This document shows positions 17,514 to 26,166 of a DNA stretch of 64,000 nucleotides, piece after piece. This stretch comes from CAYZJV01 sp049310885 (GTDB taxonomy: Bacteria > Spirochaetota > Spirochaetia > Sphaerochaetales > Sphaerochaetaceae): contig NZ_JBMDYO010000002.1 in assembly GCF_049310885.1 (NCBI RefSeq), positions 434,001-498,000 of the forward strand. The letters are read 5' to 3'. A model generated the notes under the pieces. The model was not told where the DNA came from. It searched no databases and was given only the letters and a program-made list of their open reading frames with translations. Position 1 is the first letter of the stretch. Each line of letters opens with the position of its first letter. The position numbers were made by a program, and so were the translations under genes.

Positions 17514-18449
17514 TCACGTCATACGATAGTCGAGTCTCATGACGATATTCTGTGGAAAATCGCCAAATCGTTCACCAAAAATACTTACTCCACCGATGTG
17601 TTTGGCATCCTCTTTTATACCAATTTTTACGCTGGCGAAGTAGGTATCCTGGATATGTAATTGGTCCAAAGTAACAGACGATATCTGGTCATCGTCCAAA
17701 AAAGTTCCGTTTGCATCCACTACCCAGTTCTTGAGTAGTCCGTATTGGTTGAGCGACTCTGGCCACCAGGATGGGTTCTGCTTTCCACGTCTTCCACCGA
17801 AGTCTCCCGGGCTGGTCCAGGTACCGATATCGACATCGTTTATCCAGACGGTAATATCGCTTGGCCAATCGTTTCTGTAGAAGGGGGCTTCTGAACTGGC
17901 TTCGAAGGAGATTTGGAGTCGATTGATGGTTCCATTCTCGGCTATGGTGATGGGGAAGCGGTATTCGACATAGCCTTTGAAGAACCAAAGGAGTTGTGCA
18001 GATGTCCTTTCGGGGAAGTAGAAGCTACCAGGCTGGTCGAATATGCCAATGCTGTTCTTTTCATTCACGATTCCGCAGGTGGGGTGTATTTCACAATTAA
18101 CAAAGTTTCCAACTGGCATGTTGGTTACTATGGTATCTTCTTCTTTGTTGAATTGTTCCCCAAGCATGAGTTTGAAGGTGACTTTATCGCAGAAGCGGCT
18201 ACTGACTTTCATGGATCCGCGTATTCCGGGTTGCGATTCGGTGAAAAGGAGGCCTGCATTCTCCAAGATTCGTACATTCATTGCTGCGGTCGAGGTGGGA
18301 AGGCCGAGTGCTTCGGCTATTTCATTTACGTTAAGGCTGCTTTCATTCAATAGTTCGAGGATATTAATCCGTGCTTCATTTGCGAGGGCTTTTGCAATAA
18401 GAAGCATCTGTTTCTTGTCTGAATAATCGAGAAATACCTCTTTCAACAT
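17514..18449 (-). CDS. ArsR-type HTH regulator with C-terminal ligand-like domain
   Basis: 311 residues. The N-terminal 90 residues are a winged helix of the ArsR type (KALANEARINILELLNESSLNVNEIAEALG, then TSTAAMNVRILENAGLL). The remaining 220 residues look like a beta-rich, jelly-roll-like domain containing many aromatics (SWWPESLNQYG), possibly a carbohydrate sensor. It has no metal-binding Cys pair, so a metal sensor is unlikely. The mRNA has an unusually long, strongly structured leader from a promoter at 18611-18640. Divergent to a lipoprotein gene and near araBA, it may control carbohydrate genes, which is inference. Confidence 0.8.
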   Translation of the reverse strand: MLKEVFLDYSDKKQMLLIAKALANEARINILELLNESSLNVNEIAEALGLPTSTAAMNVRILENAGLLFTESQPGIRGSMKVSSRFCDKVTFKLMLGEQFNKEEDTIVTNMPVGNFVNCEIHPTCGIVNEKNSIGIFDQPGSFYFPERTSAQLLWFFKGYVEYRFPITIAENGTINRLQISFEASSEAPFYRNDWPSDITVWINDVDIGTWTSPGDFGGRRGKQNPSWWPESLNQYGLLKNWVVDANGTFLDDDQISSVTLDQLHIQDTYFASVKIGIKEDAKHIGGVSIFGERFGDFPQNIVMRLDYRMT

Positions 18450-18522
18450 CTACTTCCAGCCTCCCGAAATCGTATCACTTTCTAGCCCTGAACTGGAGGG
18501 AAAAGTCTTTCCCTTCGCCCCT

Positions 18523-18583
18523 ATCGGCTTTTCATCCCCTCTTCTCTTGCTTCCCGAAGGTACGCAAGTCGGGGACGGCCGAT
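18523..18583 (-). ncRNA. Structured 5' leader RNA element (candidate cis-regulatory RNA)
   Basis: In the minus-strand transcript three nested stems form one long hairpin. AUCGGC pairs with GCCGAU (18523-28/18578-83). GUCCCC pairs with GGGGAU (18534-39/18571-76, one G-U). CUUGC pairs with GCAAG (18546-50/18564-68). A CC-UUCG-GG tetraloop caps it. Internal loops are purine-rich (AGAAGA, GAAAA). A second hairpin with GGGAAA/TTTCCC arms follows (about 18499-18514). The element lies in a roughly 150-nt leader before the ArsR-type gene. I cannot match it to a known riboswitch class. Confidence 0.5.
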
Positions 18584-18610
18584 GCGGTGCTACCCTTTCT
18601 TAGTCTAGTA

Positions 18611-18640
18611 ATTATACCACAGCACTTTCTAGGCAAACAA
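18611..18640 (-). promoter_or_regulatory. Promoter of the ArsR-type regulator
   Basis: TTGTTT (18640-18635) and a perfect TATAAT (18616-18611) are separated by 18 bp on the minus strand. Transcription would start near 18604, giving a leader of about 155 nt that contains the structured element. Confidence 0.6.
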
Positions 18641-18773
18641 CTGTGAATCAACAAATTAATGCAACAAATATTGGTATATCTGGTCAATAGCGCTCAAAAA
18701 ATATTGGGCGAATATGACAAAATATACGGTAGAGGCAAAGGAGCAACTCAATGTAATAGTAATATATTAGCAT

Positions 18774-18797
18774 TATTTATGACACTTGTCATAAATA
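18774..18797. promoter_or_regulatory. 24-bp perfect palindrome, candidate operator
   Basis: Arms of 11 bp (TATTTATGACA and its complement) flank a CT centre. The surrounding DNA is AT-rich. The site lies 160 bp upstream of the lipoprotein ATG and 160 bp behind the divergent ArsR-type promoter. A repressor or activator dimer site is likely; the binding protein is unknown. Confidence 0.55.
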
Positions 18798-18957
18798 TTA
18801 TTGATTTTCATCCTCCACCGTTTATAATGTATTGCAGAAATACCTACTACGACGCTGTACTTTCGCCAAATGTATTACTTCTACCCATGTCACATCATTG
18901 GCCACCCGGAAAATTCATCGGTTTTTCGATGTAATCATAGAAAAGGGGGAACAGCAT

Positions 18958-20178
18958 ATGAAAAAACGGCTGTCTTTGGCTTTGGTAATGATCATTGCAT
19001 TATCATTGGTGGTAGTATTCTCTGGTTGCCCTATGAGTATGGAACCGGATTCGGACGATCTCATCGGGGACGTATCACCAGGAGGTTCGGACGACACATC
19101 GGATGATGATTCATCAGGCTCGACAGGAGAAATCACACTCACCGCATACAATCCTGTGATTATCAGTGACTTTGCATCATTGGGAGAGGCGCAAACCGCA
19201 GATGTAAGATCCACGTTAATGACTTTTATTGATGATCCACCTGATGATGTTGATGCAGAAGCCTTCGTCATGGGCGTCGTCGCCGATGCCTTCGGAGCAA
19301 TGATCGAAACCAATGTTGCTGGCGCTATGGTAGCGTCCGATATCGACTTGTACTCCAAAGCAAGAACTCTCGAAGCATTGTTGCATCTACGACTGTATAA
19401 TGAGGGCGTAAAATTTATCTATGATGATCCTGCCACTACTGATGTCGTCGAAGAAATAGTGCTGAGCGATATCTACATCGAGAATCTGGAACTTTTGCTC
19501 CAAGGCAAGATCGATTCGCTTACGGCACTACTTATGTCGCTTGAGCCAATGGATAGCGGAGTAGTCCCCTTCGATCTTGGAGCTGAAGGGAGTGCCGGTA
19601 TCTCCATAGCCTTGGAGAGCAAGGCCGATCCACGAATGTTTGATGACAGTCCAGACTTCACCACTGATGCAGAGTCTCCACAACTGGAGGGATTTGCCAG
19701 CCTGTTCGCAGATTTTGCGATTGATATGGCTGTTGAGGCAGATGCTAGAGTAGTAGAAGATCCCGAACCAGAAATCGCACCCACGGGAACCATCAGCGGT
19801 GAGGCTGCAATCAGCATTGGAACAAACTTCGCTTTTATAAACTTGGAAACAGGAGCGACTGATGAGATAGTACGTATTCCCATGGTGCTTGAGATAGAAC
19901 TGCCAGAGTTTACCGAAGTATCACTCGTAGCATTCTCAACGGCTTTCCAAGCTTATGTCGATGCGATATCGGCAGATGTTCCTGACGAAACCACGATAGG
20001 AACAGCTTATGCAGATCTGGAAACATTGCTTTGGGGAGCTGGTTCTGACGGCATGGAAATTAATCTCTACTTTGGTGATGAGTCGGCGAGTACTCCTATT
20101 GAACTCTATTCAGGTCTTGAGGCCATGAATGTGTTCATGAAGACGCTTTCTGGAATTTTAAGAATGACAATGGTCTAG
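18958..20178 (+). CDS. Predicted lipoprotein of unknown function
   Basis: About 406 residues. The start at 18958, after AAAGGGGG, gives a signal peptide ending VVVFSGC, a spirochaete-style lipobox with Cys near residue 23. A low-complexity acidic and serine-rich linker follows (SDD repeats, residues 28-55). The rest is a strongly acidic, Ala/Asp/Glu-rich, mostly helical domain without a family I recognise. It is probably anchored in the inner or outer membrane facing the periplasm or surface. It is a single gene followed by a hairpin terminator and preceded by the 24-bp palindrome. Confidence 0.75.
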   Translation: MKKRLSLALVMIIALSLVVVFSGCPMSMEPDSDDLIGDVSPGGSDDTSDDDSSGSTGEITLTAYNPVIISDFASLGEAQTADVRSTLMTFIDDPPDDVDAEAFVMGVVADAFGAMIETNVAGAMVASDIDLYSKARTLEALLHLRLYNEGVKFIYDDPATTDVVEEIVLSDIYIENLELLLQGKIDSLTALLMSLEPMDSGVVPFDLGAEGSAGISIALESKADPRMFDDSPDFTTDAESPQLEGFASLFADFAIDMAVEADARVVEDPEPEIAPTGTISGEAAISIGTNFAFINLETGATDEIVRIPMVLEIELPEFTEVSLVAFSTAFQAYVDAISADVPDETTIGTAYADLETLLWGAGSDGMEINLYFGDESASTPIELYSGLEAMNVFMKTLSGILRMTMV

Positions 20179-20190
20179 TAAATATAATCA

Positions 20191-20215
20191 AGCCGGAGGT
20201 TTTTAGCCTCCGGCT
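20191..20215. terminator. Hairpin between lipoprotein gene and araA
   Basis: AGCCGGAGG and CCTCCGGCT form a 9-bp GC-rich stem with a 7-nt loop. It lies 13 bp after the lipoprotein stop and 36 bp from the convergent araA stop, so it may serve both genes. It lacks a good T-run, so termination strength is uncertain. Confidence 0.65.
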
Positions 20216-20250
20216 CAACATTATCTCTCACAAACCATGCTAGTAACCGA

Positions 20251-21744
20251 TCACTTACCGTAGTAGACCGAATTCCATCGCAATTCGTTGCGGAATTGGG
20301 GAATCTTTGTCTCTTGGCCAATCTCCACACACTCAATCCCTGTCATCTCTGCGAAGGTGCGAATATAATCCACTTCGATGGCATCGGAGTAGGCTGTATG
20401 GTGGCCACCACCTGCAAGGATCCATGCTTCGCTCGCTGTAACGAGATCAGGAAGTGGTTTCCACAACACACGAGCAACAGGTAACTTCTGGAATGCTTGG
20501 GGAGTATCGACCGACTCGACCTCAGTCACGACAATCCTGAAACGGTTTCCCATATCCACGATCGCAGCACAGAGCGCCCTACCCGGTCGGCCGTCGAATA
20601 CCAGCCTAGCTGGGTCTTCACGATCTCCGATACCGAGAGGATGGACTTCTAGAGTCGGCTTGTCTTTTGCTATGGATGGGCAAATCTCGAGCATATGGGC
20701 TCCCAGGTCCAACATGGAACCCTTCTCCATATGGTAGGTGTAATCTTCCATGAAGGAGGCACCACCAGAAAGTCCCATTCCCATAACCTTAAACAGACGG
20801 ACCATAGCAGCGGTCTTCCAATCACCTTCACCAGCGAAACCGTAGCCCTTACCCATCAGTCGCTGGGCCGCAAGCCCCGGCAATTGGCTCATACCATGGA
20901 GATCCTGGAAGTTGGTGGTGAAAGCCCGTGCTCCCACATCTCCAAGGAAAGCCTCCAGAGCAAGTTCGACCCTAGCCTGCTCACGCGTCTGGTTAAGAAA
21001 AGACGCTTCACTCACCGAATACTTGAACTCATAGGCTTTTTGATATTCATCTATGAGGGAGTCGACATCGCTATCGGCTACCTTATTCCGGTAGGCGACG
21101 AGGTCTCCAATACCATAGTAGGGGACTGACCATCCGAGCTTGATCATTGCCTCTACCTTGTCTCCATCGGTCACCGCGACATCACGCATGTTGTCGCCGA
21201 AGCGGGCTATAATAAGATCACGACTCTCAGCAACGGCAGCTGCCGAACGCATCCAACGGGCAATCCTGTCCTGTGTCTCCTGGTGGGACCAATGTCCGGT
21301 TATCACCGTCCTCGGAATATCCATACGGGCGGTTATATGGCCGAATTCACGATCCCCATGGGCACTCTGGTTCAGATTCATGAAGTCCATATCGATAGTA
21401 TCGAAGGGAATCTTCTCATTGAACTGAGTATGCAACTGCAACAATGGCTTGGAGAGGACCGAGAGCCCTCCAATCCACATCTTGGCGGGACTGAAGGTGT
21501 GCATCCAACAGACTACTCCACCACAGGAAGCATCAGCGCCAGCCTGTTCAATCGTTGAACGGATCTGCGAAGAGCTCTTTTGCACCGGCTTGCTCACTAG
21601 CTTGAAGGGCAATGAGCCACTTTTATTCAAAGCATCGACCATCTTCTGGGAATCGGCAGCGACCTGTTTCAGCGGCCCCTCTCCATAGAGGTCCTGACTA
21701 CCGGTCAGGAACCAGAAATCCAACTCTTTCAATTGCTTCATCAT
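20251..21744 (-). CDS. araA: L-arabinose isomerase
   Basis: 497 residues, the normal length of AraA, which converts L-arabinose to L-ribulose in the cytosol using Mn2+. Characteristic stretches are FWFLTGSQDLYGEGPL at the N-terminus, GVVCWMHTFSPAKMWIGG, GYGFAGEGDWKTAAMVRL (with metal-binding Glu) and LDLGAHMLEICPS; the final metal His lies in GGGHHTAYSD. The ATG overlaps the end of the kinase gene, so it is translated with it. With araB it provides the first two steps of arabinose use; an araD epimerase is not in the window. Confidence 0.95.
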   Translation of the reverse strand: MMKQLKELDFWFLTGSQDLYGEGPLKQVAADSQKMVDALNKSGSLPFKLVSKPVQKSSSQIRSTIEQAGADASCGGVVCWMHTFSPAKMWIGGLSVLSKPLLQLHTQFNEKIPFDTIDMDFMNLNQSAHGDREFGHITARMDIPRTVITGHWSHQETQDRIARWMRSAAAVAESRDLIIARFGDNMRDVAVTDGDKVEAMIKLGWSVPYYGIGDLVAYRNKVADSDVDSLIDEYQKAYEFKYSVSEASFLNQTREQARVELALEAFLGDVGARAFTTNFQDLHGMSQLPGLAAQRLMGKGYGFAGEGDWKTAAMVRLFKVMGMGLSGGASFMEDYTYHMEKGSMLDLGAHMLEICPSIAKDKPTLEVHPLGIGDREDPARLVFDGRPGRALCAAIVDMGNRFRIVVTEVESVDTPQAFQKLPVARVLWKPLPDLVTASEAWILAGGGHHTAYSDAIEVDYIRTFAEMTGIECVEIGQETKIPQFRNELRWNSVYYGK

Positions 21745-23405
21745 CCTCTCCTCTGTTTCTCTTCGAAGGCGCCCAATGCAAGGTACCGTTCATACAAGGT
21801 GTCGTAAATCTTCTTTTTCTTGGTATCCGGCTTATGGACCCGCTCCATCGGAGCACAGAGGGCTTTTTGTGCCGAGGGAATATCGGGGTAGAGCCCGGCA
21901 GCAACGGAGGCATAGGCCGCAGCTCCAATCGCTGGAGCCTGGTCATTGCTTGTAACTTGGATTTCCCGTCCGGTTACATCGGCAAGAATTTGCATACCGA
22001 TCTTACTCTTTCTGGCAACTCCGCCGATTGCAATGATCTGATCTATCTTGACGCCTCCAGCCTCAAAGCATTCCAAGATTGCCCGTGCACCATATGCAGT
22101 GGATTCCAAGAGCATCCTCATGATAGCAGGAGCATCGGTACCCAGACTGAGACCCGAAAGAGCCCCTTTGAGCGTCTGGTCGGCATTCGGAGTTCGTCGA
22201 CCATTTATCCAATCGAGTGCTACTGGAGAGTTTTCGGTCACTTCAATCTCCTCGGCTGCCTTCTCCAATGCAGCAAGAACCTTCTTCTCCATCTTTGTTG
22301 CGGTTTCTTCATCGATATCGAGTCCCATATTCTGTACTGGCCACATGAGAACATTCCTGAACCATGCGTAAAAGTCACCATATGCCGATTGTCCAGCCTC
22401 ATACCCGATATAGCCTGGGACTACTGAACCATCTACCTGACCAGCTATACCAGCGACTCGTCGCTCTGTTTCACCCTCGGCTGGTTGTGGACCAATAATG
22501 ATATCGCAGGTACTGGTTCCTATGCTCTTTACCATGACTCCTTCGGCCACATGACCACCGACTGCACCAATATGGGCATCGTAAGAGCCAACGCAGACCG
22601 GTATACCGGAAGGAAGTCCAAGTTTTCCACTCCACTCTTGAGTGAGCTGGCCAGCAACCTGGTCGGATGTATAGGTCTCACTACCCAGGTTCTGTCTAAC
22701 TTTCACTAAAAGAGGATGCAACATCCCGAGGAACTCTTCGGATGGATACCCGCCCCATGAAGCATGCCAAGCGATCTTGTGTCCAGCAGAGCAGCGGCCA
22801 CGCTTGATTTTATCCAATGCGGTGGTGCCGGTAAGGACAGCAGAGAACCAGTCACAATGCTCGACAGCAGATACCGCACTATCGACTATTGCACCACCCT
22901 TTCTGGCAACATGCAGCAGTTTAGACCAGAACCATTCGGAAGAGTAGGTACCGCCCATGAATTGAGTATAATCTGTTCCACCCCAACTGTGGGAGAGGGC
23001 ATTGAAATCATCTGCCTCTTTTACCGCAGTATGATCCTTCCAGAGAATGAACATCGCATCGGGATTATCGGCAAAACGCTCATTGAGCGCTAAAGGAGTA
23101 CCATTTTCGTCGCACAAGCAGGGAGTACTTCCAGTGGTATCGACACAAATTGCACGGACCTTAGACATGGCTTCCTTACACTCTTTGGCGGCATCGTTCA
23201 CCGCAAATTCGAAACTCTCGGTGTAATCTAGGGGGTGTTGCCTGAATTGGTTCGCTTTGGGATCGCAATAGAGTCCCTCTTTCCACCTTTTATAGTACGA
23301 GACCGCACTGCCGGCGACTTCGCCGTCTGCGGCATCGATTACCACCACCCGTACCGAGTCAGAACCGAAATCGGCCCCCAAAACATAGTTCTTACCTTTT
23401 TCCAT
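21741..23405 (-). CDS. araB: Ribulokinase
   Basis: About 554 residues of the FGGY kinase family. The N-terminal phosphate motif is VLGADFGSDSVRVVV and the C-terminal domain shows IIAIGGVARKSKIGMQILADVTG. The match is to AraB-type enzymes that phosphorylate L-ribulose with ATP. The start at 23405 follows AAAGGAG; the longer open frame upstream is not credible since it runs into the GNAT gene. Its stop overlaps the araA start in an ATGA arrangement. It is probably transcribed from the 38-bp gap or together with the upstream acetyltransferase gene. Confidence 0.93.
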   Translation of the reverse strand: MEKGKNYVLGADFGSDSVRVVVIDAADGEVAGSAVSYYKRWKEGLYCDPKANQFRQHPLDYTESFEFAVNDAAKECKEAMSKVRAICVDTTGSTPCLCDENGTPLALNERFADNPDAMFILWKDHTAVKEADDFNALSHSWGGTDYTQFMGGTYSSEWFWSKLLHVARKGGAIVDSAVSAVEHCDWFSAVLTGTTALDKIKRGRCSAGHKIAWHASWGGYPSEEFLGMLHPLLVKVRQNLGSETYTSDQVAGQLTQEWSGKLGLPSGIPVCVGSYDAHIGAVGGHVAEGVMVKSIGTSTCDIIIGPQPAEGETERRVAGIAGQVDGSVVPGYIGYEAGQSAYGDFYAWFRNVLMWPVQNMGLDIDEETATKMEKKVLAALEKAAEEIEVTENSPVALDWINGRRTPNADQTLKGALSGLSLGTDAPAIMRMLLESTAYGARAILECFEAGGVKIDQIIAIGGVARKSKIGMQILADVTGREIQVTSNDQAPAIGAAAYASVAAGLYPDIPSAQKALCAPMERVHKPDTKKKKIYDTLYERYLALGAFEEKQRRG

Positions 23406-23442
23406 AGCGTTCGCAACTCCTTTGCCGTAAAATATTTTTATG

Positions 23443-24015
23443 CTATTCCAATGCTTCATTGAAGAGGACATAGTGAGAGTGCCCCTCCCATACCCCCGCA
23501 ATTTTGAGATACCTACTACTGAAACCCTCATTGATAAAACCCAATTTTTCGACCAATCGTACCGAAGCATGGTTCCCTGGCATAATATTAGCTTCTATAC
23601 GGTGCAGACCGAAATGCCCGAAACCAAGCGATATGACCTTCTCCACAGCCTCCCCCATGTATCCATGACAGGTCATACAACGGGCTATCCGGTAACCGAG
23701 AAAGCAAGAGAGGAAAGGTCCATAAATTATGTTTGAAAGACTGATCGAACCGATGATACCCGGCTCTTGGGGAAGCTGCAGGTAGAGGTGCAACGCACGG
23801 CCTTCCGCATTATCGGCTGCCTGTGATGCAAGTAACTTCCGCATGGAATCTTCCTGATAGAATTCGCTGGGACGAACAGGTTCCCAAGGCGCATGGAACA
23901 CCTTATTGGCTATATAGAAGGCCAATACATCCTTTTCATCAAGCGACTGAGGTTGTTCCAAAACTAACCTATCGGTATAGACCCGATCGGTAAGTCGGGG
24001 ATTCGAACTATCCAT
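23443..24015 (-). CDS. RimJ/RimL-type GNAT acetyltransferase
   Basis: 190 residues with the ribosomal-protein acetyltransferase-like pattern: TDRLVLEQPQ at the N-terminus, IGSISLSNI, ARCMTCHGYMGEAVEKVIS (acetyl-CoA loop) and LHRIEANIMPGNHASVRLVEKLGF. Such enzymes acetylate ribosomal proteins, small amines or antibiotics; the acceptor here is unknown. It precedes araB in the same direction by 38 bp, which may be coincidental since function does not fit arabinose metabolism. Confidence 0.85.
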   Translation of the reverse strand: MDSSNPRLTDRVYTDRLVLEQPQSLDEKDVLAFYIANKVFHAPWEPVRPSEFYQEDSMRKLLASQAADNAEGRALHLYLQLPQEPGIIGSISLSNIIYGPFLSCFLGYRIARCMTCHGYMGEAVEKVISLGFGHFGLHRIEANIMPGNHASVRLVEKLGFINEGFSSRYLKIAGVWEGHSHYVLFNEALE

Positions 24016-24096
24016 ATCCCTATCCTAGCCCTAGCTGGCGTTTGTTGCAACATTTATGTTACAAATGCTGATTTTTCTTGCCCAAATAGAAAATTG

Positions 24097-24118
24097 GCGG
24101 CCGAAATCAAACGGCCGC
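24097..24118 (-). terminator. Probable terminator of the ferritin-like gene
   Basis: GCGGCCG and CGGCCGC form a 7-bp stem with an 8-nt loop, followed on the minus strand by CAATTTTCTATTT, a T-rich though interrupted tail. It lies 36 bp after the ferritin-like stop. Confidence 0.65.
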
Positions 24119-24153
24119 ACAGTCAGATGACAGTCCCAACGATGGGAGCGCGA

Positions 24154-24633
24154 TCAATAATCGTCGCGGACACCGAATTCGGCATCCTCTACCCAGGATT
24201 CAGGCCTTTCGACCATGACGATGATATCATCTATGAGGTCATAGTGTCGCCTCTCCTCCTCGATGATCTTCGAAAGAGCTCGCTTTTGCTTCACATCGGT
24301 AACCAAGTCATGCTGCTCCGAATAGAATTCGATGCTTTTCAATTCTATCTCCAATGCCTCTTCATACACGGAAAGCTGCTTCTCTTCTTGCAAGAAATCC
24401 TCTTTGGAAAATTTCTTGAATATCTGTGTTGCTCTCACTGATGCATCCGAAGTACTCGCTGGAACATCGGAATTGGCTTTCATAGCCTCGAATGTAGCCT
24501 TATGGCGATCTTCATCTTCGGCGAGCATCGTAAAGATGGTCTTAAAACCTTCCGATGTAGCCTTGGCAACCAAATCCCTATAGAAAGCCGCCCCCTCTGT
24601 CTCCATACGGATAGCGATGTCGAATAATTCCAT
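24154..24633 (-). CDS. Ferritin-like (rubrerythrin-family) diiron protein
   Basis: 159 residues, all helical. Two helix pairs carry the diiron ligands: METEGAAFY and EDEDRH in the first half, ELKSIEFYSEQ and EEERRHYD in the second, giving the Glu and ExxH pattern of the ferritin-like/rubrerythrin superfamily. The rubredoxin-like CxxC domain of true rubrerythrins is absent. It probably protects against peroxide or oxygen or handles iron. AGGAGG precedes the ATG and a good promoter lies upstream, so it is monocistronic and likely well expressed. Confidence 0.82.
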   Translation of the reverse strand: MELFDIAIRMETEGAAFYRDLVAKATSEGFKTIFTMLAEDEDRHKATFEAMKANSDVPASTSDASVRATQIFKKFSKEDFLQEEKQLSVYEEALEIELKSIEFYSEQHDLVTDVKQKRALSKIIEEERRHYDLIDDIIVMVERPESWVEDAEFGVRDDY

Positions 24634-24663
24634 GAAATCCTCCTATCGATAGTTCCTACCTGC

Positions 24664-24692
24664 ATAGTACCAAAGGCTGATGGAGTTGGCAA
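24664..24692 (-). promoter_or_regulatory. Promoter of the ferritin-like gene
   Basis: TTGCCA (24692-24687) and TACTAT (24669-24664) are 17 bp apart on the minus strand. Transcription would start about 25 nt before the AGGAGG ribosome site. Confidence 0.6.
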
Positions 24693-24991
24693 GCAAATGC
24701 TTTATTCGGAAGGATCTGGCTCCACCCCTAGCGAAGAAGCCATCAATCGCTCATGTATTTATTACCTTCCTGTCACAACAATCATCACATAGACCATAAT
24801 AAATTAGTAAATTATTGATTAATATGAAAAACATAGCTTATTATGCTTTACGATTCATACATATTTTGATTTGTCAAGAAATTTTTTCATTTTTTTACTA
24901 AAAGCTATTGCCTATTGTTCCCAAATTATCGATACTATAGGTGTGGTACTGAAAAGACCACTGAAAAAAACGATATACAAGGAGGGGTCAC
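24693..24991. other. AT-rich intergenic region
   Basis: About 300 bp with no open frame of note. The stretch 24780-24900 is very AT-rich with A/T runs, of a kind seen upstream of strong promoters. A weak TTGCCT/TACTAT pair (24908 and 24933, 19-bp spacing) may drive the 24992 gene. No further structure was seen. Confidence 0.5.
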
Positions 24992-25399
24992 ATGAAAAAT
25001 GACACCAGCAATGCAAGGATGCAGTTCCTGATGGCGAGTACTGGTTCCGTGTTTGAAAAAGCAGATTACCAGGCCCTGTCCGATCAAATAGAAGTGCATA
25101 AGTATCTGATCAACCAAGACATCCCCTGGACAATCTCCTGGGATGAGGCGGCATTCTCTTGGATGGAAAACGTATTCCATCCTATCATGCAGGTTGTGGA
25201 CATGTGGGAAGTCCAAGCGGCGTTCCCAACCAAAACCCGCGCAATACTGTTCTTCGAGATTTCAAACCACTGGTATTACCTGTTGGAGAAGAACCCTGGA
25301 GTATCAGCCCACTTCGCTGCGCTTGAATATGCAGCGACATACGGGAAGGGACTGGCAAAACTAGTCTCCAGACTCCAGTTACCACGAACTGCAGCCTAA
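24992..25399 (+). CDS. Small conserved-looking cytosolic protein of unknown function
   Basis: 135 residues, no signal peptide or membrane segment. It has a high aromatic content (four Trp; WMENVFHPIM, FFEISNHWYYLLEK) and ends in a basic helix. A very strong AAGGAGGGG lies four bases before the ATG, and a strong terminator follows at 25421, so it is an independently expressed and probably abundant product. I do not recognise a family. The region IPWTISWDEAAFSWME reads like a folded enzyme or adaptor core and not a random frame. Confidence 0.7.
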   Translation: MKNDTSNARMQFLMASTGSVFEKADYQALSDQIEVHKYLINQDIPWTISWDEAAFSWMENVFHPIMQVVDMWEVQAAFPTKTRAILFFEISNHWYYLLEKNPGVSAHFAALEYAATYGKGLAKLVSRLQLPRTAA

Positions 25400-25420
25400 A
25401 CACACTGCAGCCAAGGAAAA

Positions 25421-25474
25421 AGAAGCTGTCGACTAGGTCAAAGATGACCGAAGCGGCAGCTTCTCTCTTTTTAC
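25421..25474 (+). terminator. Intrinsic terminator
   Basis: An outer stem AGAAGCTG/CAGCTTCT and an inner stem GGTCA/TGACC (loop AAGA) are followed by CTCTTTTT. It lies 22 bp after the 24992 gene and shows all hallmarks of rho-independent termination. Confidence 0.85.
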
Positions 25475-25542
25475 CGTGATCTTGTCACCGAACATGTTTG
25501 CCAATGTATGTGATACTAAGACATCATTTCGGGGAGGAACTC

Positions 25543-26124
25543 ATGGTCAACCCATCATCCAGACGTACTCCGGGATTAATTTCCGGTCTCTACATCATCA
25601 CTCTGCTCTACTTCGCGTTAGGTTTTGTCTCCATATACTCAGCATTGACAGCAATTCTCTGCATGACCATTCCATTCATACTGCTGGCAAAGCATGAGAA
25701 AAAAGTGTGGTGCCACCACTACTGCCCTAGAGCTTCACTGATCGATCTTGTGGGAATTAAAAGGAACCGCTGGAAAAAGTTGCCCCAGATCTTCACCGAT
25801 GGATTTTTAAGAAAATTATTACTATGGTATTTCGGTTTGAATCTCCTGTTCATTACAGGAAGTACTATCCAGATTGCCATGGGGAATATGCCGGCAATGC
25901 CCTATATACGCCTATTCATCGCAATTCCCCTCTTCCCCCTACCACAGCTGGTACAGCTCGAGGGTCCCGACTGGCTGATACACCTCTCCTATAGACTCTA
26001 TTCAATGATGTTCAGTTCAACTATCCTGGGAATTGCCTTTGCTCGTATATGGCGATCCCGCGCATGGTGTGCAGTCTGTCCGGTAGGAAACCTATCAAAC
26101 AAACTGACACCACCGGGAAATTGA
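25543..26124 (+). CDS. Membrane 4Fe-4S-type protein (NapH/polyferredoxin-like)
   Basis: About 193 residues with four or five hydrophobic segments. Two cysteine motifs, VWCHHYCPR near residue 56 and AWCAVCPVG near the C-terminus, resemble the paired CxxxCP motifs of NapH/CcoG/RnfB-like membrane electron-transfer proteins, although the usual ferredoxin domain is missing. The start at 25543 has a perfect GGGGAGGAA upstream and is preferred to a longer frame. A role in membrane redox transfer or metal delivery is likely; the partner is unknown. It stands alone between two terminators or convergent genes. Confidence 0.7.
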   Translation: MVNPSSRRTPGLISGLYIITLLYFALGFVSIYSALTAILCMTIPFILLAKHEKKVWCHHYCPRASLIDLVGIKRNRWKKLPQIFTDGFLRKLLLWYFGLNLLFITGSTIQIAMGNMPAMPYIRLFIAIPLFPLPQLVQLEGPDWLIHLSYRLYSMMFSSTILGIAFARIWRSRAWCAVCPVGNLSNKLTPPGN

Positions 26125-26166
26125 TCAGTGATTTTCAATATCCTGATCTTCGCGTTTCTTGGGCTA

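Noticed and set aside
18450..18658. Possible SRP RNA, SAM riboswitch or c-di-GMP riboswitch
   Set aside because: The structured leader lacks the conserved sequence of those families, so it is listed only as an unassigned element.
24780..24900. Replication origin or att site in the AT-rich region
   Set aside because: No DnaA boxes, repeat pairs or duplicated core found.
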